Assembly: GCA_041862375.1 (NCBI GenBank) | Contig: JBGVTE010000100.1 | Span: 1-58,709 of the forward strand | DNA: 58,709 nucleotides | Direction of reading: 5' to 3' | From: WVZL01 sp041862375 | GTDB taxonomy: Bacteria > Acidobacteriota > Aminicenantia > Aminicenantales > Aminicenantaceae | In this document: piece after piece, positions 40,771 to 49,400 of the stretch | Layout of the letters: each line of letters starts with the position of its first letter | How positions within the stretch are numbered: position 1 is the first letter of the stretch | The notes under the pieces: model-generated | Databases searched by the model: none | Told to the model about the DNA's origin: nothing | Seen by the model: only the letters and a program-made list of their open reading frames with translations | Made by a program: the position numbers and the translations under genes

Positions 40771-40874
40771 AAGATATACGTGCTTTATAATGATAAAAGA
40801 ATAGCAAAATATGAAGCAAAATGAGCTTGCTTGGTGAAATGCAATGGATTAAATCGAAAAAAGGAGATGATCAT

Positions 40875-41474
40875 ATGTCAAATAACAATGTCACAGATCC
40901 TTATGATGTCTCTGTTTCCTGTTTATATTTCAATAATCCGGGGCAGGAGAATACAGAGCCAACCCTGGAGAGAGTAGCCCAGAGGGCAGAAGAGTTGGGA
41001 GTAAACAACATTGTAGTGGCCACAACGTCAGGAGAGACGGGTTTGGCTGCTTCACGTCTCTTTCAATCAAAGAACGTGGTGATAGTAACTCACTCCACTG
41101 GATTTGTGAGTCCAGATTTTCAAGAGATTAAACCAGAGCTTCGGAAGAGGATTGAAGAACATGGAGCCAAAATTCTGACCTGTCAGCATACTCTGGGCGG
41201 AGTAGGAAGAGCTGTGCGTAAGAAACTCGCAACCTATCAGCTCGAAGAAATAATAGCCTACACCCTCCGTATCTTTGGTGAAGGTACAAAAGTCGCGGTT
41301 GAGATTGCTGTTATGGCTGCTGACGCTGGTCTCATATCTACTAAAGAACTCTGTATCGCAGTAGGAGGTACGGGGCAAGGAGCTGATACAGCCATTCTCC
41401 TCCAGCCTGCGAATGCACAGAGTTTTTTTGATATTAAAATAATTGAAATCCTGGCTAAACCTAGACTCGCTTGA
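40875..41474 (+). CDS. Stand-alone pyruvate kinase C-terminal-like domain protein
   Basis: A 199-residue protein matching the pyruvate kinase alpha/beta (C-terminal) domain without the catalytic barrel. Characteristic blocks are PTLERVAQRAEELGVNNIVVA, TTSGETGLAASRLF, and a C-terminal VGGTGQGADTAILLQPA. In full pyruvate kinases this domain binds regulatory ligands; isolated copies are of unknown function and may bind a phosphorylated compound. I start it at ATG 40875 because GGAG lies eight bases upstream; an in-frame start at 40821 would add 18 unrelated residues. No pyruvate kinase gene is in the window. Confidence 0.8.
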   Translation: MSNNNVTDPYDVSVSCLYFNNPGQENTEPTLERVAQRAEELGVNNIVVATTSGETGLAASRLFQSKNVVIVTHSTGFVSPDFQEIKPELRKRIEEHGAKILTCQHTLGGVGRAVRKKLATYQLEEIIAYTLRIFGEGTKVAVEIAVMAADAGLISTKELCIAVGGTGQGADTAILLQPANAQSFFDIKIIEILAKPRLA

Positions 41475-41508
41475 CATGCATATATGATTAAATATAAGGA
41501 GTTCATGT

Positions 41509-42072
41509 ATGAAAAAAATTTTGATTTTTGCCTTTGTTGCATTATTGTCTCTCGTTTTTGCTTTGGAGGCATTTCCGCAAGGAAATCTTTATTTAGGAAT
41601 TCAGGCTGGCTATTCTGCTCAGAAGCCCAGCCTTCCAAGCGTAGAGTTCGACACCAATGATTCCTTTCTTTTTGGAGTTCGGGCAGGTGTAAAGATCTTG
41701 ATGGTTGCCGTTGAGCTAAATTATTTCCAGGCCGCTCACAACCTTGAGCTCAAAGAATTTGTAACCTTTGAGTGGGGCGGGCGTGAAGTTGATTATAATT
41801 TCATTGGTGTAAATGTGAAATACATGTTTTCTCTTTTTTTAGTTCATCCTTTTATTACTGTTGGTTACGGAACATACAAAGCTGATATTGAAGAGGTCGA
41901 TGTGGACAAGCAGGGAGGATATAATTTTGGTGTCGGCTTGGAATTAATGTTGGGAAATAAATTTTCTCTCTTAGGCGAGGGTAAGTACCACCATGTGAAA
42001 CTCGATATCCAGGAGGAAGAGCTGAGCCTAGGGGATTATACTTTTTCTGTTGGATTAAACCTCTATTTCTAG
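41509..42072 (+). CDS. Small outer-membrane beta-barrel protein
   Basis: A 187-residue protein with a signal peptide (MKKILIFAFVALLSLVFALEAF) and a mature part of alternating hydrophobic residues in about eight strands (LYLGIQAGY, FLFGVRAGVKI, VAVELNYF, FIGVNVKYMFS, PFITVGYGTYK, YNFGVGLELML, FSLLGEGKYHH, YTFSVGLNLYF). It ends in Phe, as expected for BamA-dependent barrel insertion, and resembles the OmpA/OmpX-type eight-stranded barrel. Function unknown; adhesion or structural roles are usual. AAGGAG precedes the ATG. It is followed by a small palindromic repeat. Confidence 0.8.
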   Translation: MKKILIFAFVALLSLVFALEAFPQGNLYLGIQAGYSAQKPSLPSVEFDTNDSFLFGVRAGVKILMVAVELNYFQAAHNLELKEFVTFEWGGREVDYNFIGVNVKYMFSLFLVHPFITVGYGTYKADIEEVDVDKQGGYNFGVGLELMLGNKFSLLGEGKYHHVKLDIQEEELSLGDYTFSVGLNLYF

Positions 42073-42077
42073 ATATG

Positions 42078-42120
42078 AGGGGACGGTTCTATTTTTAAAA
42101 ATTGAACCTTCGCCATTTTT
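42078..42120. repeat. Small degenerate palindrome (GGGGACGGTTC type)
   Basis: GGGGACGGTTC (42079-42089) pairs with GAACC at 42104-42108 through an A/T hairpin (GGTTC, TTTTT/AAAAA, GAACC). The outer right part (TTCGCC) has diverged from the expected GTCCCC. It belongs to the same general type as the GGGGACAGG repeats and could also terminate the barrel gene. Confidence 0.5.
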
Positions 42121-42133
42121 CAGGTTTAAAGCT

Positions 42134-43240
42134 ATGGGAAAATGTGCGAACTGCGGCAAGGAAAGTAAGCTGATAGCAAGCTTTTTAGGCCTGTGCCGAA
42201 CCTGCATCATCCAAAATTTAAGAGAATGCGAATCTCAGATTCACAATGCTCATCGAGTCTCAAGAGAAGCCTTTGGTCTTCCCCTCAAGCCGCCTCTTGA
42301 TGAGGAGGGAATTAAGTGTAATTTTTGTTTCAACCAGTGCGTATTAAGAGAAGGTGCGAAGGGCTATTGTGGGGCCAGGGAAAATGTGGACGGGACAAAA
42401 ATCAGTCCTTCTCCCAGAGAAGGCTTCTTTTCATGGTATTATGACCCACTTCCCACAAATTGTGTTGCAGACTGGGTATGCCCGGGTGGAACAGGAGCTG
42501 GCTATCCCAGGTTTGCATACAAAAGGGAGGCCGAGTACGGCTATAAAAATTTGGCTGTTTTTTATCATGGCTGCACGTTTAGCTGTCTTTTCTGTCAGAA
42601 TTGGCACCACAGAGAAGGTCTCCGAGTGAAGAAGCCTCGAACTTCCTCTGATCTGGCTGGAGCTGTTGATGAGAAAACCTCCTGTGTCTGCTACTTTGGT
42701 GGCGATCCATCGCCTCATTTACCCCACTCCATTCACAGCTCACGGCTGGCTAAAGCCAGGAGCAATAAAAAGATTTTAAGATTTTGCTGGGAGACAAATG
42801 GAACCATGAACAGCCGTTTTTTAGAAGAAATTCTCTCTATTGCCACAGAAAGCGGCGGCTGTGTTAAATTTGACTTGAAAGCTTTTCATCCGGACTTAAA
42901 CACGGCTCTTTGCGGTCGAAGCAACAGTCAAACCAAATTAAATTTCGAGCTTGCTGCAGGATGGATAAAAAAGAGAAAAGAGCCTCCGCTGATTGTAGCC
43001 AGCACTCTCCTTGTTCCCGGTTACGTTGAGAGAGAGGAGATCAACCAGATAGCAAAATTTATAGCTTCACTGAATCCTGACATTCCTTACGTTCTTCTAG
43101 GCTTTTATCCCCATTTTCATTTCAAAGACCTTCCAACTACATCCCGTCGACATGCTGAAGAATGTAAGGAAGCTGCACTGGCGGCAGGAGTCAAAAGAGT
43201 AAGAATAGGAAATGTACATCTCTTAGGAAGTGACTACTGA
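42134..43240 (+). CDS. Radical SAM protein, PFL-activase-like
   Basis: A 368-residue radical SAM enzyme. The [4Fe-4S] motif CxxxCxxC is C147-C151-C154 (HGCTFSCLFCQNW). Upstream are cysteine sets that look metal-binding: C4, C7, C21, C24 (CANC...CRTC) and C62, C65, C69, C79 (CNFCFNQC...YCG). The C-terminal half includes KFDLKAFHPDL and LGFYPHFHF, as in pyruvate formate-lyase activating enzyme-like proteins related to AmmeMemoRadiSam. Such enzymes make a glycyl radical or modify unknown substrates; no glycyl-radical enzyme is nearby, so the target is unknown. No strong ribosome site is seen before the ATG. The next gene starts two bases after its stop. Confidence 0.85.
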   Translation: MGKCANCGKESKLIASFLGLCRTCIIQNLRECESQIHNAHRVSREAFGLPLKPPLDEEGIKCNFCFNQCVLREGAKGYCGARENVDGTKISPSPREGFFSWYYDPLPTNCVADWVCPGGTGAGYPRFAYKREAEYGYKNLAVFYHGCTFSCLFCQNWHHREGLRVKKPRTSSDLAGAVDEKTSCVCYFGGDPSPHLPHSIHSSRLAKARSNKKILRFCWETNGTMNSRFLEEILSIATESGGCVKFDLKAFHPDLNTALCGRSNSQTKLNFELAAGWIKKRKEPPLIVASTLLVPGYVEREEINQIAKFIASLNPDIPYVLLGFYPHFHFKDLPTTSRRHAEECKEAALAAGVKRVRIGNVHLLGSDY

Positions 43241-43242
43241 AA

Positions 43243-43965
43243 ATGCTCATCAGATTGAATAAATTTCTCTCCCAGGCAGGCATTGCTTCAAGACGTGAAG
43301 CAGATAGAATGATTATTGAAGGCAAGGTAAAGGTCAATGGTGAGATAATCCAAGAGTTAGGAAGTAAAATAGATGATCTAAATGACAGGATTGAAGTTGG
43401 TGGGAAAAGGATAAAAAGAGAAGATGCCTATACATATGTGATATTAAATAAGCCGCGTGGTTATTTAGTTACTTTAAGAGATACTTTCGGAAGGCCGACA
43501 GTTAAGCACCTTCTTCTAACTCTGGATAAGAGAGTTTTTCCGGTGGGAAGGTTGGATTATGACAGCGATGGCCTTCTTCTTTTGACCGACGACGGAGAAT
43601 TAGCTTATCGCCTGACTCACCCTAGCTATGAAATCAGAAGAACCTATTTAGCGAAAGTAAAGGGACAGCCTGACCCTTCAAAGCTCACAAAGCTTGAGAA
43701 AGGTATCTTCCTCGATGGGAGAAAGACTGCTCCAACAAAAATTAGCGTCCTTCAAGCTGACCCAAAAAGAAGTCTGCTCAGGATTGAAATCTATGAGGGG
43801 AGAAAAAGGGAAGTAAGGAGGATGTTCGAGTCCATTGGCCATAGAGTTGCCAGACTAACACGGGTTGGATTTGCTGGATTAAAGCTGGAAAAACTCAAGT
43901 CGGGGAGATGGCGATTTCTAAAACCGGGAGAGGTAAGAAGGCTCAGGAAACAGGTCAAGCTTTAG
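43243..43965 (+). CDS. Ribosomal pseudouridine synthase (RluB/RsuA family)
   Basis: A 240-residue enzyme with an N-terminal S4 RNA-binding domain (RLNKFLSQAGIASRREADRM, residues 3-60) and the RsuA/RluB catalytic domain. The catalytic aspartate is in GRLDYDSDGLLLLT; other blocks are KPRGYLVT and the C-terminal EGRKREVRRMFE. It would convert a uridine of 23S or 16S rRNA to pseudouridine. The length fits RluB. It begins two bases after the radical SAM gene, so the two are probably co-transcribed. It is followed directly by the CAGGTCTACA palindrome. Confidence 0.93.
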   Translation: MLIRLNKFLSQAGIASRREADRMIIEGKVKVNGEIIQELGSKIDDLNDRIEVGGKRIKREDAYTYVILNKPRGYLVTLRDTFGRPTVKHLLLTLDKRVFPVGRLDYDSDGLLLLTDDGELAYRLTHPSYEIRRTYLAKVKGQPDPSKLTKLEKGIFLDGRKTAPTKISVLQADPKRSLLRIEIYEGRKREVRRMFESIGHRVARLTRVGFAGLKLEKLKSGRWRFLKPGEVRRLRKQVKL

Positions 43966-43968
43966 GGC

Positions 43969-44302
43969 CAGGTCTACACTGAAGCATCTTTTTTTCCGTG
44001 ATGAAAATTAAAATAGTCGTTAAGCGATGGGCATACGGATTGAAGGCACGCTTGCTTTGCCCCAGCGAGCCAAAGCGGCTCGATTCAGGCTTCGCTCTTC
44101 CTCCCTCCAGTCAGAAACCATGCCCGCTCAGCCTTCATACGACCTTCTTCACCGTATACCTACGCTTGTCTTTCCTTATCACGAAAAAAAAGATGCTTAT
44201 GATTTACACTTTTAACTTTTTCCGGAGAGATAGAATTGATAAAGAGAGATAATAGTGGGATTAGCTCAGATTGTTTTAGAAAAAGTTAAAAATGTAGACC
44301 TG
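43969..44302. repeat. CAGGTCTACA palindrome split by a MITE
   Basis: CAGGTCTACA (43969-43978) and TGTAGACCTG (44293-44302) form the ends of an inverted repeat. Rejoining the left arm across the MITE gives CAGGTCTACACTTTTAACTTTTTC in two pieces (43969-43980 and 44211-44222), matching the complement of the right arm (44279-44302) with one mismatch. The pieces are separated by copy B of the MITE. It lies between the convergent pseudouridine synthase and Lon-like genes. Confidence 0.75.
43981..44204. mobile_element. MITE-like element, copy B
   Basis: About 220 bases with inverted ends AAGCATCTTTTTTTCCGTGA (from 43982) and the complementary ATCACGAAAAAAAAGATGCTT (to 44198). TACACT stands at both sides (43975-43980 and 44205-44210) as a candidate six-base target duplication. 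The interior is highly similar to copy A. It encodes no credible protein and no transposase is in the window, so it would need to be mobilised in trans. Confidence 0.75.
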
Positions 44303-44311
44303 ATCCTTACC

Positions 44312-46735
44312 TTATTCTTCTCTGGTTGGTGTGGAAAATTCTTTCCAGCTTTTAGCAAGCCGCTTTAATTCTTGGTCAACGAGGCAGTTTACCGTGTCTT
44401 CCTCAAACATGCCGTCCTTTTTTCTCTCGCCAGCTTTAATCCCTGTGAGGATTTCAATACCCTCGTCGATTGTTTTAACAGGGTAGATATGAAAATTGCC
44501 TTGCTCGACTGCTTGAACAACGTCTTTCCTGAGCATGAGATTATTTGCGTTTTGGTGGGGAATAATAGCTCCCTGAGTTTTAGTTAAACCTTTGGCTTTG
44601 CAAACATCGAAAAAGCCCTCTATTTTTTCGTTCACGCCTCCTATGGGTTGAATTTCTCCTTTCTGGTTGAGTGAACCAGTCACAGCAATGTCTTGCCTTA
44701 AGGGCAATGCAGAGAGACTTGAAAGAATAGCATAAACTTCAGAAGAGGATGCGCTATCTCCCTCAACTCCTGCATAGGATTGCTCAAAAGCTATGCTGGC
44801 TGAAAGGGAAAAAGGCTTATTCTGAGCGTATTTTCCCCTGAGGTAGCCACCTAAGATAAGTACACCTTTGTTATGAGTGCGGCCACTTAGATCAGCCTCT
44901 CTTTCGATGTTGATGACGCCTGCTCTTCCTACAGATGTTTTGGCTGTAATCCGAGTGGGCTTGCCAAAAGCAAAATCACCCATTACATAAACTGAAAGGC
45001 CGTTCACTTGGCCTAATACTTTTCCTTCAGTATCAATAAGAAGGGTTCCTTCTTCGATGAGTTCTTGAATTTTATCTTCTATGAGGCTGACTCTTTCGAA
45101 GCGCTCTTCAATAGCTTTTTCAACATGTTCACGGTTGACCTCTTGCTTTTTTTCTTTTGTAGCCCAGTAGTCGGCTTCCCGAACGATATCAGCAATAATA
45201 TGAAAGCGAGTAGTAATTTTTTTCTGCCTTCCAGCCAATCGTGTCCCGTATTCAATGACTGCGGCAATTCCCTCTTTATTAAAAGGATTTAAGTTATCCT
45301 CGTCGCAAATCTTCTTTATAAAGCTGGCGTACTCCTCGATTGTGTTCTGGTTCTTAACCATTTCTGAGTCAAATTCTGCTTTCACTTTGAATATTTTCTT
45401 GAAGTCTTCATCCAGAAAATATAGGAGATTATAGATGTAATCATCTCCTATCATCACTACTTTGACATTGCATTTAATGGGCTCAGGTTTAAGCCTGGCA
45501 GTGGATATCAGATAGAGTGGAGTATAATTTTGAATTTCAAAGATTTGATTCCTCAGAGTTCTTTTGAGAGTTGGCCAGACACTTGGTTCTATGAGTGCAT
45601 CCAGAGCATTCATCACGAGAAAACCTCCGTTTGCTTTGAGAAAAGAACCTGCCTTAATTTTGGTAAAGTCTGTCTGTAGTGTTCCCCATCGAGTTCCTGT
45701 GTGTTCGATGGAACCAAAAAGATTGACATAATTTGGATTGGTTTCCCTGATAACCGGTGGATTTTTTAATTCTGAATTGTCAACGAGAAGGTTTGCTTTA
45801 TAAGCAAGAAAGGGATCTTGAGGTGCTTTTTCGGCGCCTTCTTTCTTCTGAGCTTTAAAAAGGGCGATATTTTTTATGAGATTCTGTTCAACATCATCAA
45901 GGTAGCTTGCAATTTTCGGAAAATCGAATTCCTTTCTTATCTCAGAGATTGCACCTCTAATAATAGGAGTAATAGATTCTTCATCCCACTCTTTAAGCAA
46001 TTTTCGGGTGGTTTCCTCACTTTCTTTCATCTGCTCAAAAATTTCTTCGAGTCTGTCAGTTAATTTTTCATATTTTTTCTTCAAATCTTCGAGTACTTCA
46101 TTGGATATTTTACCTTCCCTGACTAAAGTCTCCACCTGGGAAAAGGGAGTGGGCTTTCCCTCTATCAAGGGAATTAGGTCAGGCTTTACGAAAAGACCCA
46201 TCTGGACTTGGACAACTGAAAATCCTTGTTTGGTTACTTCTTCTTCGAAATTTTTAAGAATTTCCTTTTGTTCCCTCTGCTGTGCCTCGATTATGCTATC
46301 TCTTTTTTCTGAATAGTATTTACTCTTGATCAGTTCAGGGATGTTGGTTTTAAGCATCTCAATCAAGTTATCCATTCTGTCCTTGAAAAGTCTTCCTTTT
46401 CCAGATTGAAGGATTATCAATGTTGGCTCGTCAGGAGATTTAAAATTATTAACGTAGAGAATATCATCAGGAATTTTATCTTCTTTTTTCAGTTTTTCTA
46501 AAAGCTGCTGGATGGCTGTAGTGCGGCCTGTTCCCACCATTCCAGTAATCATAATGTTATAGCCTAAACTCTTAATATCCAAGCCAGTTTGTATGGCTTT
46601 AATGGCTCTTTCCTGACCGATAATTCCCTCACAAAGAGCACATTCCTCAGTAGATCTGAAAGAAATTTTTTCAGGTGGAAGCCTCCATCTGAGTTTATCA
46701 GGAGAAAGTTCTTTAAAATTTGTTGCTATTTTCAT
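44312..46735 (-). CDS. Lon-like ATP-dependent protease (AAA_32/LonB-like)
   Basis: An 807-residue protease. The N-terminal part contains an AAA-type ATP site whose Walker A reads GMVGTGRTT, with Arg where Lys is usual; I recall this as a trait of the AAA_32 Lon-like family. A long helical insert follows (about 130-300). The C-terminal Lon proteolytic domain has the Ser-Lys dyad: S661 in EGDSASSSE and K704 in GGVNEKIEG. It would degrade unfolded or regulatory proteins in the cytoplasm. I start at ATG 46735, which has AGGAGAGG upstream; an ATG six codons earlier has no site and contains the ribosome site in its own codons. It is convergent with the pseudouridine synthase gene. Confidence 0.88.
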   Translation of the reverse strand: MKIATNFKELSPDKLRWRLPPEKISFRSTEECALCEGIIGQERAIKAIQTGLDIKSLGYNIMITGMVGTGRTTAIQQLLEKLKKEDKIPDDILYVNNFKSPDEPTLIILQSGKGRLFKDRMDNLIEMLKTNIPELIKSKYYSEKRDSIIEAQQREQKEILKNFEEEVTKQGFSVVQVQMGLFVKPDLIPLIEGKPTPFSQVETLVREGKISNEVLEDLKKKYEKLTDRLEEIFEQMKESEETTRKLLKEWDEESITPIIRGAISEIRKEFDFPKIASYLDDVEQNLIKNIALFKAQKKEGAEKAPQDPFLAYKANLLVDNSELKNPPVIRETNPNYVNLFGSIEHTGTRWGTLQTDFTKIKAGSFLKANGGFLVMNALDALIEPSVWPTLKRTLRNQIFEIQNYTPLYLISTARLKPEPIKCNVKVVMIGDDYIYNLLYFLDEDFKKIFKVKAEFDSEMVKNQNTIEEYASFIKKICDEDNLNPFNKEGIAAVIEYGTRLAGRQKKITTRFHIIADIVREADYWATKEKKQEVNREHVEKAIEERFERVSLIEDKIQELIEEGTLLIDTEGKVLGQVNGLSVYVMGDFAFGKPTRITAKTSVGRAGVINIEREADLSGRTHNKGVLILGGYLRGKYAQNKPFSLSASIAFEQSYAGVEGDSASSSEVYAILSSLSALPLRQDIAVTGSLNQKGEIQPIGGVNEKIEGFFDVCKAKGLTKTQGAIIPHQNANNLMLRKDVVQAVEQGNFHIYPVKTIDEGIEILTGIKAGERKKDGMFEEDTVNCLVDQELKRLAKSWKEFSTPTREE

Positions 46736-46943
46736 CTTCCTCTCCTTGGCCATTGGGTGTTAATGGCTTTTATCATGCTTAAAACTTTTACCACAAAGTA
46801 GAAGTTAAAAGCAATGAGAAGCATTCTCTCGCTATAGCTTGGCTCTCAATTATTATAAAGTTAAAAAGGTGGTGAAAGATTAAAAGTTAGTGCAAAAAAA
46901 GACTTTATTTGCTAAAATAGAACAAATTTAGGAGGGATGAGAA

Positions 46944-48065
46944 TTGGAAGAAGTTCGCATCCAAGAAGTAAAATCAAAAAAAGATTTAAGGAAATTTTTT
47001 CATTTTCCTTGGAAAGTTTATAAGGATTATCCTAACTGGGTTCCTCCTTTGATAATGGATATGAAAGAAAAATTGAACAGGAAAAAGAATCCTTTTTTTG
47101 AGCATGCTGATATCAGACTTTTTTTAGCTCATAAAAACGACGAGATTTCGGGTAGAATTGCTGCCATCATTGATGAAAATCATAACAAATTTCATGAGGA
47201 AAAAATTGTATTTTTTGGCCTTTATGAAAGCCTTAATGATTTGGAAACAGCCCGGAGCCTTTTGGATAAAGTTTCTGAATGGGGAAAAGAGAGGGGAATG
47301 GATACCTTAAGAGGTCCCATGAATCTTTCCATGAACGACGAGTGTGGATTTGTTATCGAGGGTTTTGATTCCCCGCCAGTCATAATGATGTCTTACAACC
47401 CTCCATACTATCTTGAGCTTATGGAAAAATGCAGTTTAGAAAAAGCCAAAGACTTATATGCTTTTTTCATGACTAGAGATCATAAAACTGCCGAAAAGGT
47501 GCGGGGAATCGTGGATAATATAAAAAAAGAGACTACAGTTACATTGCGATCTATAGACATGAAGAAGGTCGATGAAGAAGCCGAACGAATAAAGTTTGTC
47601 TATAACAATGCATGGGAAAAAAATTGGGGTTTTGTTCCTTGGACAGAAAATGAGATGAATTATATGGCCAAGAAGCTAAAAATGCTTGCTGACCCAAAGC
47701 TTGTGATTCTGGCTGAAGATAAAGGCAAGCCTATCGGTTTCGCTTTTGCTCTACCTGATTATAATCAAGTTTTGAAAAAAATGAATGGAAGACTTTTTCC
47801 TTTTGGGATCATAAAGTTTCTTCTCAATAAAGGAAAGATAAAAGGAATGCGGGCAATGGTCTTCGGCATACTCAAGCAGTACAGGCTCACTGGAGTAAGT
47901 TACCTTCTCTATTCAGAGTTAGAAAAGAACGCAAAAGAACAGGGATATGAGTGGGGTGAGATGTCGTGGCAGCTGGAGGATAATGAGCCGGTCAATAGAT
48001 TTAATATTTCTATCGGAGGAAAAATTTATAAAAAATACAGAATCTACGAGAAAAAAATAATATAA
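46944..48065 (+). CDS. GNAT-like N-acyltransferase family protein
   Basis: A 373-residue protein I recognise as a widespread GNAT-superfamily type: opening FFHFPWKVYKDYPNWVPP, then KKNPFFEHADIRLFLA, GRIAAIIDENHNKFH, RGPMNLSMNDECGF, and MMSYNPPYYLELME. The C-terminal half repeats a GNAT-like fold (KPIGFAFALPDYNQ; ending EMSWQLEDNEPVNRF). The acyl donor and acceptor are unknown. The start is TTG 46944, with GGAGGG seven bases upstream; the ATG at 46937 is in another frame. A bacterial ceramide synthase has been described as GNAT-like, which is of interest given the palmitoyltransferase-like gene at 11.5 kb, but I cannot say this is that protein. Confidence 0.75.
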   Translation: MEEVRIQEVKSKKDLRKFFHFPWKVYKDYPNWVPPLIMDMKEKLNRKKNPFFEHADIRLFLAHKNDEISGRIAAIIDENHNKFHEEKIVFFGLYESLNDLETARSLLDKVSEWGKERGMDTLRGPMNLSMNDECGFVIEGFDSPPVIMMSYNPPYYLELMEKCSLEKAKDLYAFFMTRDHKTAEKVRGIVDNIKKETTVTLRSIDMKKVDEEAERIKFVYNNAWEKNWGFVPWTENEMNYMAKKLKMLADPKLVILAEDKGKPIGFAFALPDYNQVLKKMNGRLFPFGIIKFLLNKGKIKGMRAMVFGILKQYRLTGVSYLLYSELEKNAKEQGYEWGEMSWQLEDNEPVNRFNISIGGKIYKKYRIYEKKII

Positions 48066-48113
48066 AATCGTCTGTCGAAAAACAGGCTAAGTCAGATAAA
48101 CGTTTATGGAGAA

Positions 48114-48902
48114 ATGAAAGTGGAATTTAAAAACATATTAACCAGGAAAGAGGAAGGCATAGGATGGATAATTATCAATCGTCCTGACAAACTGAATGCC
48201 TTAAACGCAGAAACAATTAATGAACTCCGCACTGCGTTCCTCTCTTTTCAAGATGAACCTCAGGTAAAAGCTGTTATTTTTACCGGCTCTGGTGATAAAG
48301 CTTTTGTGGCTGGTGCTGATATCGGCGAGTTAGCTAAACTCGATTTATCTTCAGGAAAGGAGTATGTGCTGCGTGGTCAGAGCCTAACAAAACTCATCGA
48401 AAATTTTAAAAAACCAGTAATTGCTGCAATCAATGGCTTTGCATTAGGAGGAGGAACAGAGGTAGCTTTGGCTTGTCATATCCGCATCGCTTCTGATAAT
48501 GCAAGGATGGGACAGCCAGAGGTAAAACTAGGCCTTATTCCGGGATTTGGTGGAACACAGAGACTATCAAGGCTGGTAGGCAAAGGGAAAGCCATGGAGC
48601 TCATCTTGAGTGGCAAAATCATAGATGCCGAAGAAGCATTCCAGATTGGTTTAATCAATAAAGTTGTTCCTGCAGCAGATCTGTTACCCACCTGTGAAGC
48701 TCTAGCCAGGGAAATCACTGCTAATGCTCCTTTGGCTATTGAATATGGTATCAAATCAATAAATGAAGGATTAGAAGTAACCTTGGAAGAAGGTTTAAAA
48801 TTAGAAGCCGAACAGTTTGGAAAGGCTTGTTCCACAGAGGATAGTAAAGAAGGGACAAGAGCCTTTTTAGAAAAGAGAAAAGCTAACTTTCAAGGCAAGT
48901 AA
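48114..48902 (+). CDS. Enoyl-CoA hydratase/crotonase family protein
   Basis: A 262-residue crotonase-fold enzyme. The oxyanion-hole segment AGADIGEL and the two glutamates used for hydration are present: one in GGGTEVALAC, the other in GQPEVKLGLIPGFGGTQ. These fit a true enoyl-CoA hydratase (adding water to trans-2-enoyl-CoA), as in beta-oxidation or butyrate-type fermentation. It has no dehydrogenase domain. GGAG precedes the ATG. It is 11 bases upstream of ribH and may start the long same-strand operon, though its function differs from the genes after it. It could cooperate with the CoA-transferase at 31.7 kb; that is inference. Confidence 0.9.
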   Translation: MKVEFKNILTRKEEGIGWIIINRPDKLNALNAETINELRTAFLSFQDEPQVKAVIFTGSGDKAFVAGADIGELAKLDLSSGKEYVLRGQSLTKLIENFKKPVIAAINGFALGGGTEVALACHIRIASDNARMGQPEVKLGLIPGFGGTQRLSRLVGKGKAMELILSGKIIDAEEAFQIGLINKVVPAADLLPTCEALAREITANAPLAIEYGIKSINEGLEVTLEEGLKLEAEQFGKACSTEDSKEGTRAFLEKRKANFQGK

Positions 48903-48913
48903 AGGAGAATACA

Positions 48914-49384
48914 ATGGAAACATATCAAGGTAAGCTGCAAGCAAAAGGATTAAGGATTGGAATTGTTGTCAGCCGCTTTAACCAGTTCATCTCAGAAAGA
49001 CTCCTCGAAGGAGCACTCGATGCTCTGAATAAGCTGGGAGCAGAGAATGAAAGCATTTCTGTCTATAAAGTTCCTGGATCCTTTGAGGTCCCTTTTCTTG
49101 CAAAGAAATTGGCTCAATCACAAAAGGTTGATGGGATTGTCTGTCTAGGTGCCTTGATTAGAGGTGATACACCTCACTTTGAATTCTTGAGTGCTGAAGT
49201 AACAAAGGGATTAGCTCAAATTTCCCTAGAGGAAGGGGTGCCTGTTTCCTTTGGCATTCTCATGGTAGATAACATAGAGCAGGGAATAGAGCGGGCAGGA
49301 ACAAAAGCAGGAAATAAAGGCTGGGATGCTGTGGTTTCCCTTGTAGAGACCATTAATTTAACTAAAGAAGCTGGTTTACAATGA
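48914..49384 (+). CDS. ribH: 6,7-dimethyl-8-ribityllumazine synthase
   Basis: A 156-residue lumazine synthase, which condenses the ribityl-aminopyrimidine with dihydroxybutanone phosphate in riboflavin synthesis. Conserved blocks are SRFNQFISERLLEGA, YKVPGSFEVPF, LGALIRGDTPHFEF with the catalytic histidine, and FGILMVDNIEQ. It would form a pentameric or 60-mer shell. The other riboflavin genes (ribBA, ribD, ribE) are not in the window, so ribH is separate. It sits directly ahead of nusB, an arrangement seen in many bacteria. AAGGAG lies before the ATG. Confidence 0.95.
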   Translation: METYQGKLQAKGLRIGIVVSRFNQFISERLLEGALDALNKLGAENESISVYKVPGSFEVPFLAKKLAQSQKVDGIVCLGALIRGDTPHFEFLSAEVTKGLAQISLEEGVPVSFGILMVDNIEQGIERAGTKAGNKGWDAVVSLVETINLTKEAGLQ

Positions 49385-49400
49385 GGTTCAAACTCCTTTA

